NCBI RefSeq assembly: GCF_027925245.1
Contig: NZ_BSDP01000001.1
Span: 2,666,001-2,730,000 of the forward strand
Origin: Agromyces rhizosphaerae
Lineage (GTDB): Bacteria; Actinomycetota; Actinomycetes; Actinomycetales; Microbacteriaceae
Reading direction: 5' to 3'
Length of the DNA stretch: 64,000 nt
The translations under genes and the position numbers were made by a program. The stretch's first letter is position 1. The number at the start of each line of letters is the position of its first letter. The notes below the pieces were generated by a model. It did no database searches. It worked only from the letters and a program-made list of their open reading frames with translations, and was not told where the DNA came from. Positions 33,025 through 42,038 of this stretch are shown here, one piece after another.

Positions 33025-33921
33025 ATGGCCGACGTGGTCGAGATCGAGGGGCTGCACAAGCATTTCGGGAAGGTGCGGGCGCTCGACGGCCTCGACCTCC
33101 GGCTGGCCGAAGGACAGGTGCTCGGGTTCCTCGGGCCGAACGGGGCGGGAAAGTCCACGACGATCCGGGTGCTGCTCGGGCTCATGCGAAAGACTTCGGG
33201 CGAGGTGCGGCTCTTCGGCGACGACCCCTGGGCGCACGCCGTGCGACTGCACCGCCGGCTCGCCTACGTGCCCGGCGACGTGGCGCTCTGGCCGCAGCTG
33301 ACCGGCGGGCAGTGCATCGACGTGCTGACCTCGTCGGGGCCGCCGGCGAACGCCGCTCGGCGGGACGCGCTCATCGACCGGTTCGACCTCGACCCGACCA
33401 AGCGCGTGCGCGACTACTCCAAGGGCAACCGCCAGAAGGTGGCGCTCGTCGCGGCGCTCTCGGCCGAGGCCGACCTGCTCGTGCTCGACGAACCCACATC
33501 GGGGCTCGACCCGCTCATGGAGGAGGTCTTCCGCGAGACCGTCGCGGAGCGCGCCGCCGACGGGGCATCCGTGCTGCTCTCGAGCCACATCCTGAGCGAA
33601 GTCGACGCCCTCTGCCAGGACGTCGCCATCGTGCGCAAGGGCAGGATCGTGCGGTCGGGCAGCGTCGCCGAGCTCCGCAGCCTCTCCCGCACCTCGGTGC
33701 ACGCCGTGACCACGACCCCCGCGCCCGCGCTCGAGCACCCGTCGGTGTCGGGCCTCGAGCGCACGCCCGCGGGCGAGGGCACCGAGCTGTCGTTCTCGGT
33801 CGATCCCGGCGCGCTCGACGCGGTGCTGCCGCCCGTGCTCGCGGCGGGGGTGAGTGCGCTGACCGTGCGCCCGCCGAGCCTCGACGAGCTGTTCCTCAGC
33901 GAGTACGAGGACGTGGGATGA
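33025..33921 (+). CDS. ABC transporter ATPase, second exporter
   Basis: A 298-residue ATPase: Walker A GPNGAGKSTTIRVLLG, Walker B LLVLDEPTSGLD, switch SSHILSEVDALCQD. The signature reads YSKGNRQKVALVAAL instead of LSGGQ, as in several ABC-2 ATPases. A C-terminal domain of about 80 residues ends in PPSLDELFLSEYEDV. It pairs with the large permease downstream (ATGA overlap). The gene is divergent from padR, so PadR may control both exporters. Confidence 0.92.
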   Translation: MADVVEIEGLHKHFGKVRALDGLDLRLAEGQVLGFLGPNGAGKSTTIRVLLGLMRKTSGEVRLFGDDPWAHAVRLHRRLAYVPGDVALWPQLTGGQCIDVLTSSGPPANAARRDALIDRFDLDPTKRVRDYSKGNRQKVALVAALSAEADLLVLDEPTSGLDPLMEEVFRETVAERAADGASVLLSSHILSEVDALCQDVAIVRKGRIVRSGSVAELRSLSRTSVHAVTTTPAPALEHPSVSGLERTPAGEGTELSFSVDPGALDAVLPPVLAAGVSALTVRPPSLDELFLSEYEDVG

Positions 33922-35531
33922 CGGCGACCGAGGCGCCCTCGGCCCGCGCGGCGCCCGCCGAGTCCGCCGGCAGCGGCTACTGGGCCGTGCTGCGCGTGCA
34001 GCTGCGCACGGGGTGGAAGGCGCCCGTGATCTGGGTGCTCGCGCTCGTCGGCGGCTACTACGCGACCGTCGCCGCGCTCGACGGCACCTACGGCACCCCC
34101 GAGCAGCTCGCGACCTACGACCAGACCGTGGCATCCGACCCCGCCATGGCCGCGATCAACGGCACGCCGTACGGTGCCGACACGCTCGGGGGTGTCGCGG
34201 CGAACGAGTTCGGGTTCATCGCGGCGATCGCGATCCCGCTCATGGGGCTGTTCCTGGTCGCCCGCCAGACCCGCGCGCCCGAGGAGTCGGGCCTGCTCGA
34301 GCTGCTGCGCTCGCGCGGTGTCGGCCGCCGCGCACCGTGGACCGCTGCCGTGGCCGTCACCGCGGTCGCGCTCGCGCTCGTCGGCACCGGCATGGCGCTC
34401 GTGCTCGTCGCCTACGGCGAACCGGCGGATGCCGCGTGGCTGTACGGCGCCTCGATCGCGACGCTCGGCGGGGTCTTCGCCGGCATCGCCACCTTCGTCG
34501 GCCAGCTCGTGCGCCGCGCCCCGGGCGTGACCGCGGTCGGCATCGTCGCGCTCGGCGGCGCGTACCTCACCCGCGCGATCGGCGACGTGCGCGACAACGC
34601 GTGGCGCTGGCTCTCGCCGCTCGCGTGGCAGCAGGAGACCCGCCCGTTCGCCGATGACAGCCGCGTCTGGCCGCTGCTGCTCGCGCTCGGCGTCGCCATC
34701 GCCCTCGTCGTGGCGGGTCTCGTGCTCGTCGGCAGCCGCGACCTCGGCTCGGCGCTGGTGCCCTCGCGGCCCGGACCGCGCCGCGCGAGCCGGTTCGGCG
34801 CCTCGACCGCCGGGCTCGCGCTGCGCGCCCACGGCCCGGCCGGGCTCGGCTGGATCGCCGGCGCGGCGGTCGTGGGCGTCGTCTTCGGCGCATTCACCGA
34901 CGACATCGCCGACGCGGTCGCGGCGAACCCCGCGCTCGCGGGCATCTTCGGAGCCGACGCCGCTGACCAGGTCAACGAGTCGTACGCGGGCTTCTGCCTG
35001 CTGCTCATCGCGTTCATGGCGATGGGATGCCTCGCGCAGTCGATGCTCCGCCTCCGCGGCGAGGAGACCGGCGGCATGCTCGAGCCCACGCTCGCTCGCG
35101 CGACGCACCGCGTCGGCTGGATGTCGACGTATGCGCTCACCGCGGCCGTGCTCGCGTGCCTCGTGATGCTCGCGGGCGGTGCCGGCCTCGCCGCCACGGC
35201 GGGCTCCGAGGTCGACGGCCTGCTCGAGGCATCCGCCGCCTACCTGCCCGCGGTGCTGGTGATCGGCGGGGTCGGGATGCTGCTGTTCGGCCTCGTGCCG
35301 GGCTGGTCGAGCGCGCTCTGGATCGTGCTCGCCTACGCCGTGTTCGCCGACCTGCTGGGCGGCACGCTCTCGATGCCCGACTGGGCGCTCGCGCTGTCGC
35401 CGACGCACGTCGTCGGCGACGTGCCGGTCGACGACGTCGACGGGGCTGCGGAGCTGTGGCTCGGTGTGGTCGCGACCGGCGCCGCGGTCGTCGGGCTGGC
35501 GGGATTCCGCCTGCGCGACGTGCCGCGCTGA
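33918..35531 (+). CDS. Large ABC-2 type permease, antibiotic-exporter type
   Basis: A 537-residue permease with twelve predicted helices, two six-helix halves fused, as in the actinobacterial polyketide-antibiotic ABC exporters. Landmarks are a first helix (APVIWVLALVGGYYATVAAL), a long external loop (to residue 95), RAPEESGLLELLRSRGVGRR, and in the second half RGEETGGMLEPTLARATHR, which repeats the EExGxLE/L pattern. It works with the ATPase at 33025-33921. The substrate is unknown, probably an antibiotic or lipid. Confidence 0.87.
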   Translation: MTATEAPSARAAPAESAGSGYWAVLRVQLRTGWKAPVIWVLALVGGYYATVAALDGTYGTPEQLATYDQTVASDPAMAAINGTPYGADTLGGVAANEFGFIAAIAIPLMGLFLVARQTRAPEESGLLELLRSRGVGRRAPWTAAVAVTAVALALVGTGMALVLVAYGEPADAAWLYGASIATLGGVFAGIATFVGQLVRRAPGVTAVGIVALGGAYLTRAIGDVRDNAWRWLSPLAWQQETRPFADDSRVWPLLLALGVAIALVVAGLVLVGSRDLGSALVPSRPGPRRASRFGASTAGLALRAHGPAGLGWIAGAAVVGVVFGAFTDDIADAVAANPALAGIFGADAADQVNESYAGFCLLLIAFMAMGCLAQSMLRLRGEETGGMLEPTLARATHRVGWMSTYALTAAVLACLVMLAGGAGLAATAGSEVDGLLEASAAYLPAVLVIGGVGMLLFGLVPGWSSALWIVLAYAVFADLLGGTLSMPDWALALSPTHVVGDVPVDDVDGAAELWLGVVATGAAVVGLAGFRLRDVPR

Positions 35532-35565
35532 GGGCGGCATCCGCCCGCCCCTGCACCCTCGGGGG

Positions 35566-36492
35566 TCAGTTCAGCAGGTCGAGGTAGCGCAGCAGCACGC
35601 CCTCGCGCAGCGCCCACGGCGAGACCTCGAGCTCCTTCACGTCGAACGCCCGCATCGTCTCGGCGAGCACCACGCCGCCCGCCACGATCTGGAACGTGCG
35701 GTCGGCGGTGATGCCCGGCAGCGCGGTGCGCGCGTCGGCGGGGATCTTCGCCAGGCGCGGCACCCAGTCGTCGAGCTGGCTGCGCCGGAGCAGGCTTCGC
35801 TCGTTCGTGCCGATGCCGTCGACCACCGATCCGGCGAGCCGTGCCAGCGATCGGATCGTCTTCGACGAGCCGACCACGTGCGCCGGGGCGGGCAGGTCGG
35901 CGAACGCCGTCCTCGCCTCGGAGAGGACATCGGCGGCGTGCGCCCGCAACGCGTCGAGCTCGTCGTCGGTCGGCGGGTCGTGGGGGAGGAACCCGATCGT
36001 CGAGCGCCCCGCGCCGAGGGGGACCGAGATCGCGACGTCGGGCTGCTCGTCGCCGCCCGCGGCGATCTCGAGCGACCCGCCGCCGATGTCGAACAGCAGC
36101 AGCTGCTCGGCCGACCAGCCGTACCAGCGGCGCACGGCGAGGAACGTGATGCGCGCCTCGTCCTCGCCCGAGAGCACGCGCAGCTCGACGCCGGTCTCCC
36201 GCTCGATGAGCGCGAGCACCTCCTCGCCGTTCGTCGCCTCGCGCAGCGCCGACGTCGCGAGCGGCAGCAGCTCCTCGACGCCCGCCTCCTCGGCGGTCGC
36301 GACGGCGCCGCGGATCGCGGTCAGGATCGCGTCGATGCCCTCCCGGCTGATCGCCCCGTCGTCGCCGAGGTAGCGCATGAGCCGGAGCACCGACTTGTGC
36401 GAGGCGCTCGGTACCGGTGCGGCGCCGCGATGGGCATCGACCACGAGCAGATGAACGGTGTTGGAGCCCACGTCGAGCACCCCGAGTCGCAT
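35566..36492 (-). CDS. Exopolyphosphatase / pppGpp phosphohydrolase, Ppx/GppA
   Basis: A 308-residue Ppx/GppA phosphatase, actinobacterial short type, which removes terminal phosphates from polyphosphate or converts pppGpp to ppGpp. The ASKHA fold is visible: phosphate-1 VLDVGSNTVHLLVVD, the central catalytic segment SALREATNGEEVL, phosphate-2 LLLFDIGGGSLEIAAG, and GAGRSTIGFL. No C-terminal HD domain is present. The ATG follows a leaderless -10 box. It lies back to back with the exporter permease gene and 9 bp after the Ig-like protein gene upstream on the same strand. Confidence 0.9.
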   Translation of the reverse strand: MRLGVLDVGSNTVHLLVVDAHRGAAPVPSASHKSVLRLMRYLGDDGAISREGIDAILTAIRGAVATAEEAGVEELLPLATSALREATNGEEVLALIERETGVELRVLSGEDEARITFLAVRRWYGWSAEQLLLFDIGGGSLEIAAGGDEQPDVAISVPLGAGRSTIGFLPHDPPTDDELDALRAHAADVLSEARTAFADLPAPAHVVGSSKTIRSLARLAGSVVDGIGTNERSLLRRSQLDDWVPRLAKIPADARTALPGITADRTFQIVAGGVVLAETMRAFDVKELEVSPWALREGVLLRYLDLLN

Positions 36493-36498
36493 GCTGCG

Positions 36499-36504
36499 AG
36501 CCTA
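36499..36504 (-). promoter_or_regulatory. -10 box of the ppx/gppA gene
   Basis: Minus strand TAGGCT, ending 6 nt before the ATG at 36492, so a leaderless transcript is likely. It overlaps the stop region of the upstream gene. Confidence 0.5.
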
Positions 36505-38589
36505 TCGGGCGGCGGGGGCGGCGGCGTCGCGCGGCGCGTCGGCCTCGTCGCGGGCGGCGTCCTCGCGTCGGGCGGCGCGCCAGCGGCGCAGCCGCACCAC
36601 GGCGGCGACGCCGGCGATCACGGCGAGCCCGGCCGCCAGCGCGGGTGCGAGCACGGGCAGCGCCGACTCCGCGTAGCGCGCCGAGACGAGCAGCGCGACC
36701 AGGACGGCCGCGCCGAGCGCGAGCAGCGCCCAGGTGAGCGGCGAGCGGTTCATGATCGTGCGGCCCGCCGTGTGCGGCAGCGGGACGAGCAGCGCCGCGG
36801 CCGAGGTGGCCGCCGACAGGGTGACGACCGTGAGCACGTCGGCGACGAGGGTCGGGACGAAGCCCGTCGTCGCGGGCGCGAACGCGAGCGCGACCCAGGC
36901 GGCCATGGCGAGCACGAGCAGCCCCGCGACCCGCATCACGGCGACGCGGATGCGCACGGACGCGGGCGACTGGCCGTCGAAGCGCACGCGGGTGACCACG
37001 CCGAACAGCACGACCGCGTCGAATCCGACGACCCGGGCCAGGAACGAGGCGACCGCGACCAGCACGATGCCCGCCGGCGCGGCGACGGTTCGCGCGTGGG
37101 CGGCGGGCACGCGTCGCATCACGAGCGCGGGCAGTACGGATGCCACGGAGTTCACGATCGCGAGCGCGACGCCGATCGCGAGCAGCGTGCGCAGTGCCGG
37201 CTCGAGGTCGGCGACCGGGGTCGTGATGAGCGCCAGCAGCGACGCGACCACGACGCTCAGCGCGATCGCGACGCGGCGGCCGATCGGCACGACCGGCGTG
37301 CGATCGAAGTCCGCCGCGACGCGATTGCGGCCCGCGGGATGGATGGCGGGGTTGTCGGCGCCGGCGGCTGCGGGGATGAGGCGGGCCGGAAGCGCGACCG
37401 CCACGATCGCGATGAGCGCGGCGACGAGCGCCCCGAGCCAGGGCAGCGTGCTGGCGGTCGTGGCGCTCGGCAGGGCGGTGGTGAGGTCGGTGGCGCGCGC
37501 CCAGTCGCTCGCTCCCGCGCCGGACGAGCCGGCCTCGAGCGCGTTCGCCGTGCCGCCGTCGGCATCGGGCGCCGTCGAGTCGCCGCCATCGGCGCCGCCC
37601 GCGCCCGATCCATCGTCACCCGTGGAGCCGGCCGCGTCGCCCACGGTCACGGTGATCGCCGTGGGGGAGCTGATGTTGCCGACCGTGTCGGTCTGCAGCG
37701 CGGTCAGCACGTGCGATCCGGCCCCCAGGACGCGGATCGCGCACGTCCAGGTGCCGTCGCCGCCCACCGTCGTGGTGCAGAGCTGCTCGCCCGCCTCGTA
37801 CACCGTGACCTCGGCCCCCGGCTCCCCGATGCCGCGCGCGGTCGTCGCGCCGGTCTCGAGCGCCGTGCCGTCACGCGGGCTGCGCACGAACGGCGCGGCG
37901 GGTGCCGCGAGGTCGACCAGCACCGTGATCGCCGAGCTCGGCGTCGAGTGCGTCGGTGCGCTGAAGCCGGTCGACTGGGTGGCGCGCACCCGCCGCTCGG
38001 TGCCGCTGCCCCCGGAGAGCCGGCACGACCACTCGCGGTCGGTCCCCGCGGTCGCCGCGCAGGAACCGCCGGTGTGGTCGGTGACGTCCACCTCGGCGCC
38101 GGGATAGGCGAGCCCTGCGACGGTGCCGTCGGTCGCGCCGTCGGGCACGCGCACGAACGGCGGGCCGAGCACGGCGACGGTGATCTCGTCGGAGGTCGTG
38201 CCGGCCCCGGTGTCGGCGGATGCCCGGATCGGCACGCGGGGGCCGTCGGGCAGCGTGACCCGGCACGACCAGTCCGTGGACGCCTCGGCCGGCACGACGC
38301 ACAGCGGTCCGCCGTCGGCCGGGTCGGTGAGCGTGACCTCGACGCCGGCGGGCCTCGTGCCGGACACGTCGACCGTGCGCTCGAGCACGAGGTCGCCGTC
38401 GGCGGGCGAGTCGATGGTGGGCACGAGCCCGGGGGGAGCCGTGGGCGCCGCAGCGGCGGGTGCCGTGCCGGCGAGGGCGGCGATCGCGAGGCCGAGCAGC
38501 GCGGCGACGCCGAGGCGGAGCACCCGGGCCCGGCGCACGCCGGATCGCGCGGCCACGTCGGCCGCGGTGCGGTGCCCCTCGACGTGCAT
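36502..38589 (-). CDS. Ig-like surface protein with C-terminal multi-helix membrane domain
   Basis: A 695-residue protein. A signal peptide or membrane anchor (LGVAALLGLAIAALAGTAPA) comes first. Then three Ig-like beta-domains of about 90 residues follow, marked by repeats of the type PPFVRVPDGATDGTVAG and APFVRSPRDGTALETGATTA, with paired cysteines (for example CVVPAEASTDWSC and CTTTVGGDGTWTC). A Gly/Ser/Asp linker leads to seven or so membrane helices (residues about 400-680) and a charged tail. It probably displays the Ig domains outside, perhaps as adhesin or sensor; no family fits the whole protein. ATG 38589 has GGGGGAC upstream. Confidence 0.75.
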   Translation of the reverse strand: MHVEGHRTAADVAARSGVRRARVLRLGVAALLGLAIAALAGTAPAAAAPTAPPGLVPTIDSPADGDLVLERTVDVSGTRPAGVEVTLTDPADGGPLCVVPAEASTDWSCRVTLPDGPRVPIRASADTGAGTTSDEITVAVLGPPFVRVPDGATDGTVAGLAYPGAEVDVTDHTGGSCAATAGTDREWSCRLSGGSGTERRVRATQSTGFSAPTHSTPSSAITVLVDLAAPAAPFVRSPRDGTALETGATTARGIGEPGAEVTVYEAGEQLCTTTVGGDGTWTCAIRVLGAGSHVLTALQTDTVGNISSPTAITVTVGDAAGSTGDDGSGAGGADGGDSTAPDADGGTANALEAGSSGAGASDWARATDLTTALPSATTASTLPWLGALVAALIAIVAVALPARLIPAAAGADNPAIHPAGRNRVAADFDRTPVVPIGRRVAIALSVVVASLLALITTPVADLEPALRTLLAIGVALAIVNSVASVLPALVMRRVPAAHARTVAAPAGIVLVAVASFLARVVGFDAVVLFGVVTRVRFDGQSPASVRIRVAVMRVAGLLVLAMAAWVALAFAPATTGFVPTLVADVLTVVTLSAATSAAALLVPLPHTAGRTIMNRSPLTWALLALGAAVLVALLVSARYAESALPVLAPALAAGLAVIAGVAAVVRLRRWRAARREDAARDEADAPRDAAAPAAR

Positions 38590-38670
38590 GCGTCCCCCGC
38601 TACGATTCTCGCATCGCGTGTGGACCGCGGGCGCACCCGACCGGCGCATTGCGGCATACTGGGCCTCGAC

Positions 38671-38686
38671 TGGGTCAACTGACCCA
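38671..38686 (+). promoter_or_regulatory. Operator palindrome for the TetR-aldolase-oxidase operon
   Basis: TGGGTCAACTGACCCA, two perfect 7-bp arms around AC, 27 nt before the ATG at 38713. A -10-like CATACT lies just upstream at about 38655-38660. A likely site for the TetR protein encoded next. Confidence 0.6.
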
Positions 38687-38712
38687 CTCCCGACCCACGC
38701 CAGGGAGGCCGG

Positions 38713-39384
38713 ATGCCCCGCATGTCCGCCGCGGATCGCCGCGAGGCGCTCGTGCGCGCCGCGCTGCGGGTGGTCGCGCGCCGCGGGCTGGCACGGGCCA
38801 CCACCCGGGCGATCGTCGCCGAGGCCGGGATGTCGCTCGCGAGCTTCCACTACGCGTTCGCGTCGCGCGACGAGCTGGTCGACGCGCTCGTCGAGCACGT
38901 GGTCGGCGCCGAGGGCACGGCCGTCCTGGTCGACGAGCTCCCCGGCGCAGACGTCGGCGACGTGGTGCGACTCGGGCTGCGCCGCTACCTCGAGCACCTG
39001 CGCGGCGACCCCGACGCCGAGCAGGCGATGCTCGAGCTGACGCAGCACGCGCTGCGCGACCCCGAGCGGCACGACGTGGCACGCCGCCAGTACGAGCGGT
39101 ACCACGAGCTCGCCGAGGCGTCGCTCACCGCGGCCGCAGCGAGCGCGGGCGTGCGCTGGACGCGGCCGGTGCGCGACATCGCCCGGCTGCTGGTGGCGAT
39201 GACCGACGGCATCACGATGACCTGGCTCGTGACGCGCGACGACGAGGCCGCCGAGGCGGCGATCGACCTGCTCGCCGACACGATCGGCCGTGCAGCGGCC
39301 CCCGACGACCCACCGGCGCCCGAGCCCGGCGACCGGCCCACGACCGCCCCCGCCCCCGCACCCGAGACAGGAGCGACCGAGTGA
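38713..39384 (+). CDS. TetR-family regulator
   Basis: A 223-residue repressor. Helix-turn-helix at residues 12-60 (REALVRAALRVVARRGLARA, then TTRAIVAEAGMSLASFHYAF and ASRDELVDALVEH). The C-terminal ligand-binding half has a Pro-rich tail. ATG 38713 has GGGAGG upstream; ATG 38725 is possible. It ends in a GTGA overlap with the aldolase gene and probably represses the operon 38713-41923 through the palindrome at 38671-38686. Confidence 0.9.
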   Translation: MPRMSAADRREALVRAALRVVARRGLARATTRAIVAEAGMSLASFHYAFASRDELVDALVEHVVGAEGTAVLVDELPGADVGDVVRLGLRRYLEHLRGDPDAEQAMLELTQHALRDPERHDVARRQYERYHELAEASLTAAAASAGVRWTRPVRDIARLLVAMTDGITMTWLVTRDDEAAEAAIDLLADTIGRAAAPDDPPAPEPGDRPTTAPAPAPETGATE

Positions 39385-40613
39385 CCATCGACCTCGCGCC
39401 ACGACCCGACGCCGTCGGGCAGCGATACGACGCGGCCCGCGTGGCCGCCGAGCTGGACGCCGCGACCGCGAACCTCGACGCGCCGCTCGGCGCGCTGCAC
39501 CTCGGCGCGCTGCGCTGGAACGTCGCGGACATGCTCCGACGCGCCAACGGCGTCCCGATCCGCGTCGCGTCGAAGTCGATCCGCTCGCGCCCGGTGCTCG
39601 AGGCGCTGCTCGACGTGCCCGGCTACGCGGGCGTGATGGCGTACACGCTCCCCGAGGCGCTGTGGCTGGCCACCACGGTCGACGACGTCCTGGTCGGGTA
39701 CCCGACGGCCGACCGCCGGGCGATCCGCGCCCTCTCGATCGATCCCGAGCTCGCGCGCCGCGTCACGCTCATGGTCGACTCGGTCGAGCAGCTCGACCTC
39801 GTCGACGCGGTGCTCGCCCCCTCCCGGCGCGAGCGGGTGCAGGTCTGCCTCGAGCTGGATGCCGCGTGGCGCCGGCCCGGCTTCGGCCACGTCGGCGTGC
39901 GGCGGTCGCCCGTGCGCACGCCCGCGCAGGCGGGCGAGCTCGCCGCGCGCATCGCCGAGCGCGCGGGGTTCCGGCTGGTCGGTGTCATGGCGTACGAGGC
40001 GCAGGTCGCCGGCGTCGCCGACGGCGAGTCCGGTCCGACGGGCGCCTTCCTCCGCTGGATGCGCGAGAAGTCGATGGCCGAGCTCCGCGAGCGCCGCGCG
40101 GCCGTGGTGGCCGCCGTCGAGCGCCACGCCGACCTGCGGTTCGTCAACGGCGGCGGCACCGGATCGCTCGAGCTCACCGCGAACGACCCCGCGGTCACCG
40201 AGCTCGCCGCCGGCAGCGGGCTGTTCGCGGGTCACTACTTCGACGGGTACGCCGGGTTCATGCCCGCGCCGGCATCCGCGTTCGGGCTCGACGTCGTGCG
40301 CCGGCCGGACGCGAAGCATGCGACCCTGCTCGGCGGCGGGTGGATCGCGTCGGGGCCGGCGGGGGAGGACCGCCTGCCCAAGCCGGTCAAGCCCGAGGGG
40401 CTGTCGCTGCTGCCGCGAGAGGGCGCCGGCGAGGTGCAGACGCCGGTCACCGGCGGCGACGCCGCGTCGCTGCATCCGGGCGACCGCGTCTGGCTGCGCC
40501 ACGCCAAGTCGGGCGAGCTGAGCGAGCACCTCGACGCGTTCCACGTCGTGCACGGCGGCCGGGTCGTGGAGGTCGTCTCGACCTACCGCGGCGACGGCAA
40601 GGTCTTCCTGTGA
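39381..40613 (+). CDS. PLP amino acid aldolase/deaminase, alanine racemase N-domain fold
   Basis: A 410-residue fold-type III PLP enzyme like D-threonine aldolases and the amino acid deaminase/aldolase family. The PLP lysine lies in IRVASKSIRSRPVLEAL (about residue 66), with VCLELDAAWRRPGFGHVGVR, a barrel segment RFVNGGGTGSLELTAND binding PLP phosphate, and a C-terminal beta domain with WLRHAKSGELSEHLDAFHVV, where histidine and a cysteine-free metal site are expected. It would split a beta-hydroxy-D-amino acid into glycine plus aldehyde (inference). Both ends overlap neighbours by 4 bp. Confidence 0.82.
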   Translation: MTIDLAPRPDAVGQRYDAARVAAELDAATANLDAPLGALHLGALRWNVADMLRRANGVPIRVASKSIRSRPVLEALLDVPGYAGVMAYTLPEALWLATTVDDVLVGYPTADRRAIRALSIDPELARRVTLMVDSVEQLDLVDAVLAPSRRERVQVCLELDAAWRRPGFGHVGVRRSPVRTPAQAGELAARIAERAGFRLVGVMAYEAQVAGVADGESGPTGAFLRWMREKSMAELRERRAAVVAAVERHADLRFVNGGGTGSLELTANDPAVTELAAGSGLFAGHYFDGYAGFMPAPASAFGLDVVRRPDAKHATLLGGGWIASGPAGEDRLPKPVKPEGLSLLPREGAGEVQTPVTGGDAASLHPGDRVWLRHAKSGELSEHLDAFHVVHGGRVVEVVSTYRGDGKVFL

Positions 40614-41923
40614 CGGCATCGGGCGGCACCTGGCGCAACTGGGGCCGCAGTGAGCGCGTGAGGCCGCGTCGGGTCGAGCGCCCCGCGAGCCCCGAGGCCG
40701 TGCAGCGCGCGGTCGAGGCGGCGGCCCGCTCCGGCCTGCGGATCAAGCCCGTCGGTGCGAGCCACAGCTTCAGCGGCATCGCGGTCGCGCCCGACGTGCA
40801 GCTCGACCTCGACGATCTCTCGGGCATCACTGCTGTCGACGAGGCGACCGGCCGGGTCACCCTGCGCGCGGGTACCCGCCTGTTCCGCCTGCCCGAGCTG
40901 CTCGCCCCGCTCGGCCTCGCGATGCAGAACATGGGCGACATCGACCGTCAGTCGGTCGCCGGCGCCACCTCGACCGGTACGCACGGCACCGGGCTCGGCT
41001 TCGGCGGCCTCGCGACCCGCATCACCGGTGTGCGGCTCGTGACCGGCACCGGCGAGTTCCTCACCGTGAACGCCACCGAGAACGCCGAGCTGCTCCCGGC
41101 GGTGCGCCTCGGGCTCGGCGCGCTCGGCGTGCTGGTCGAGGTCGAGCTCGAGCTCGTGCCCGAGTTCGCGCTGCACGCCGCAGAGCGCCCCGAACCGCTC
41201 GACGCCGTGCTGGAGTCGTGGACCGAACGTGTGCAGGGTGCCGACCACTTCGAGTTCTACTGGTTCCCGCACACGTCGCGGGTGCTGACGATGACCAACA
41301 CGCGGATGCCCCTGAATGCGCCGCTCGCCCCGCAGCATCCGCTCGCCCGCTTCGTCGACGACGAGCTGCTCGCCAACGGCGCGGTCGGCACGGTGAGCGT
41401 GCTCGGGAAGATCGCCCCGCCGCTCACGCCCCACGCCGCGAAGCTCGTCGAGCGCGCGCTGTCGAGCCGCGAGTGGAGCGATCGGTCGGCGAAGGTCTAC
41501 GCCTCGCGCCGGGCCGTGCGGTTCCGCGAGATGGAGTACGCGCTGCCGCTCGAGGAGGTGCCGGCCGCATTCGCCGAGGTCCGCGCGCTCATCGAGCGCC
41601 GGGGCTGGCGGGTGAGCTTCCCGATCGAGGTGCGCGCTGCCGCGCCAGACGACGTGTGGCTCTCGACCGCGTACCAGCGGCCGACGGGCTACATCGCGGT
41701 GCACCGCTACTACCGCGAGGACCCGACGGAGTACTTCGCCGGGGTCGAGGAGATCATGGTGGCCCACGGGGGCCGCCCGCACTGGGGCAAGATGCACACG
41801 CGCACCGCCGAGTACCTGCGCGAGGCGTACCCGCGGTTCGACGACTTCCTCGCGGTGCGGGACCAACTCGACCCGGAACGGCGATTCACGAACCCGTACC
41901 TCGACCGGGTGCTGGGCGCCTGA
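40610..41923 (+). CDS. FAD-linked sugar-1,4-lactone / alditol oxidase
   Basis: A 437-residue oxidase of the VAO/PCMH fold, D-arabinono-1,4-lactone oxidase group. The FAD domain shows RIKPVGASHSFSGIAVAPDV, MGDIDRQSVAGATSTGTHGT and GFGGLATRITGVRL. The substrate domain ends with the HWGKMHTRTAEYL motif of the alditol/lactone oxidases. The reaction uses O2 and yields H2O2. The histidine after ASHSF suggests possible covalent flavin. Coupled to the aldolase by a GTGA overlap; together they may oxidise and cleave a polyol- or sugar-derived compound under TetR control. Confidence 0.85.
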   Translation: MTASGGTWRNWGRSERVRPRRVERPASPEAVQRAVEAAARSGLRIKPVGASHSFSGIAVAPDVQLDLDDLSGITAVDEATGRVTLRAGTRLFRLPELLAPLGLAMQNMGDIDRQSVAGATSTGTHGTGLGFGGLATRITGVRLVTGTGEFLTVNATENAELLPAVRLGLGALGVLVEVELELVPEFALHAAERPEPLDAVLESWTERVQGADHFEFYWFPHTSRVLTMTNTRMPLNAPLAPQHPLARFVDDELLANGAVGTVSVLGKIAPPLTPHAAKLVERALSSREWSDRSAKVYASRRAVRFREMEYALPLEEVPAAFAEVRALIERRGWRVSFPIEVRAAAPDDVWLSTAYQRPTGYIAVHRYYREDPTEYFAGVEEIMVAHGGRPHWGKMHTRTAEYLREAYPRFDDFLAVRDQLDPERRFTNPYLDRVLGA

Positions 41924-42038
41924 ACCCGCTCACCTCGGAGATCGCCCACAATCAGGGTGATCCCACAGGTGCTCCACAGCACGGCGAGTAGGATTGTGCA
42001 CATCCCGCACGTTTGCCATGTCGCAAGGAGCATTCGCC

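Noticed and set aside
41994..42038. Upstream starts of lemA at 41994 and 42018
   Set aside because: They add residues not seen in LemA proteins and lack a ribosome-binding site, while ATG 42039 has AAGGAG.
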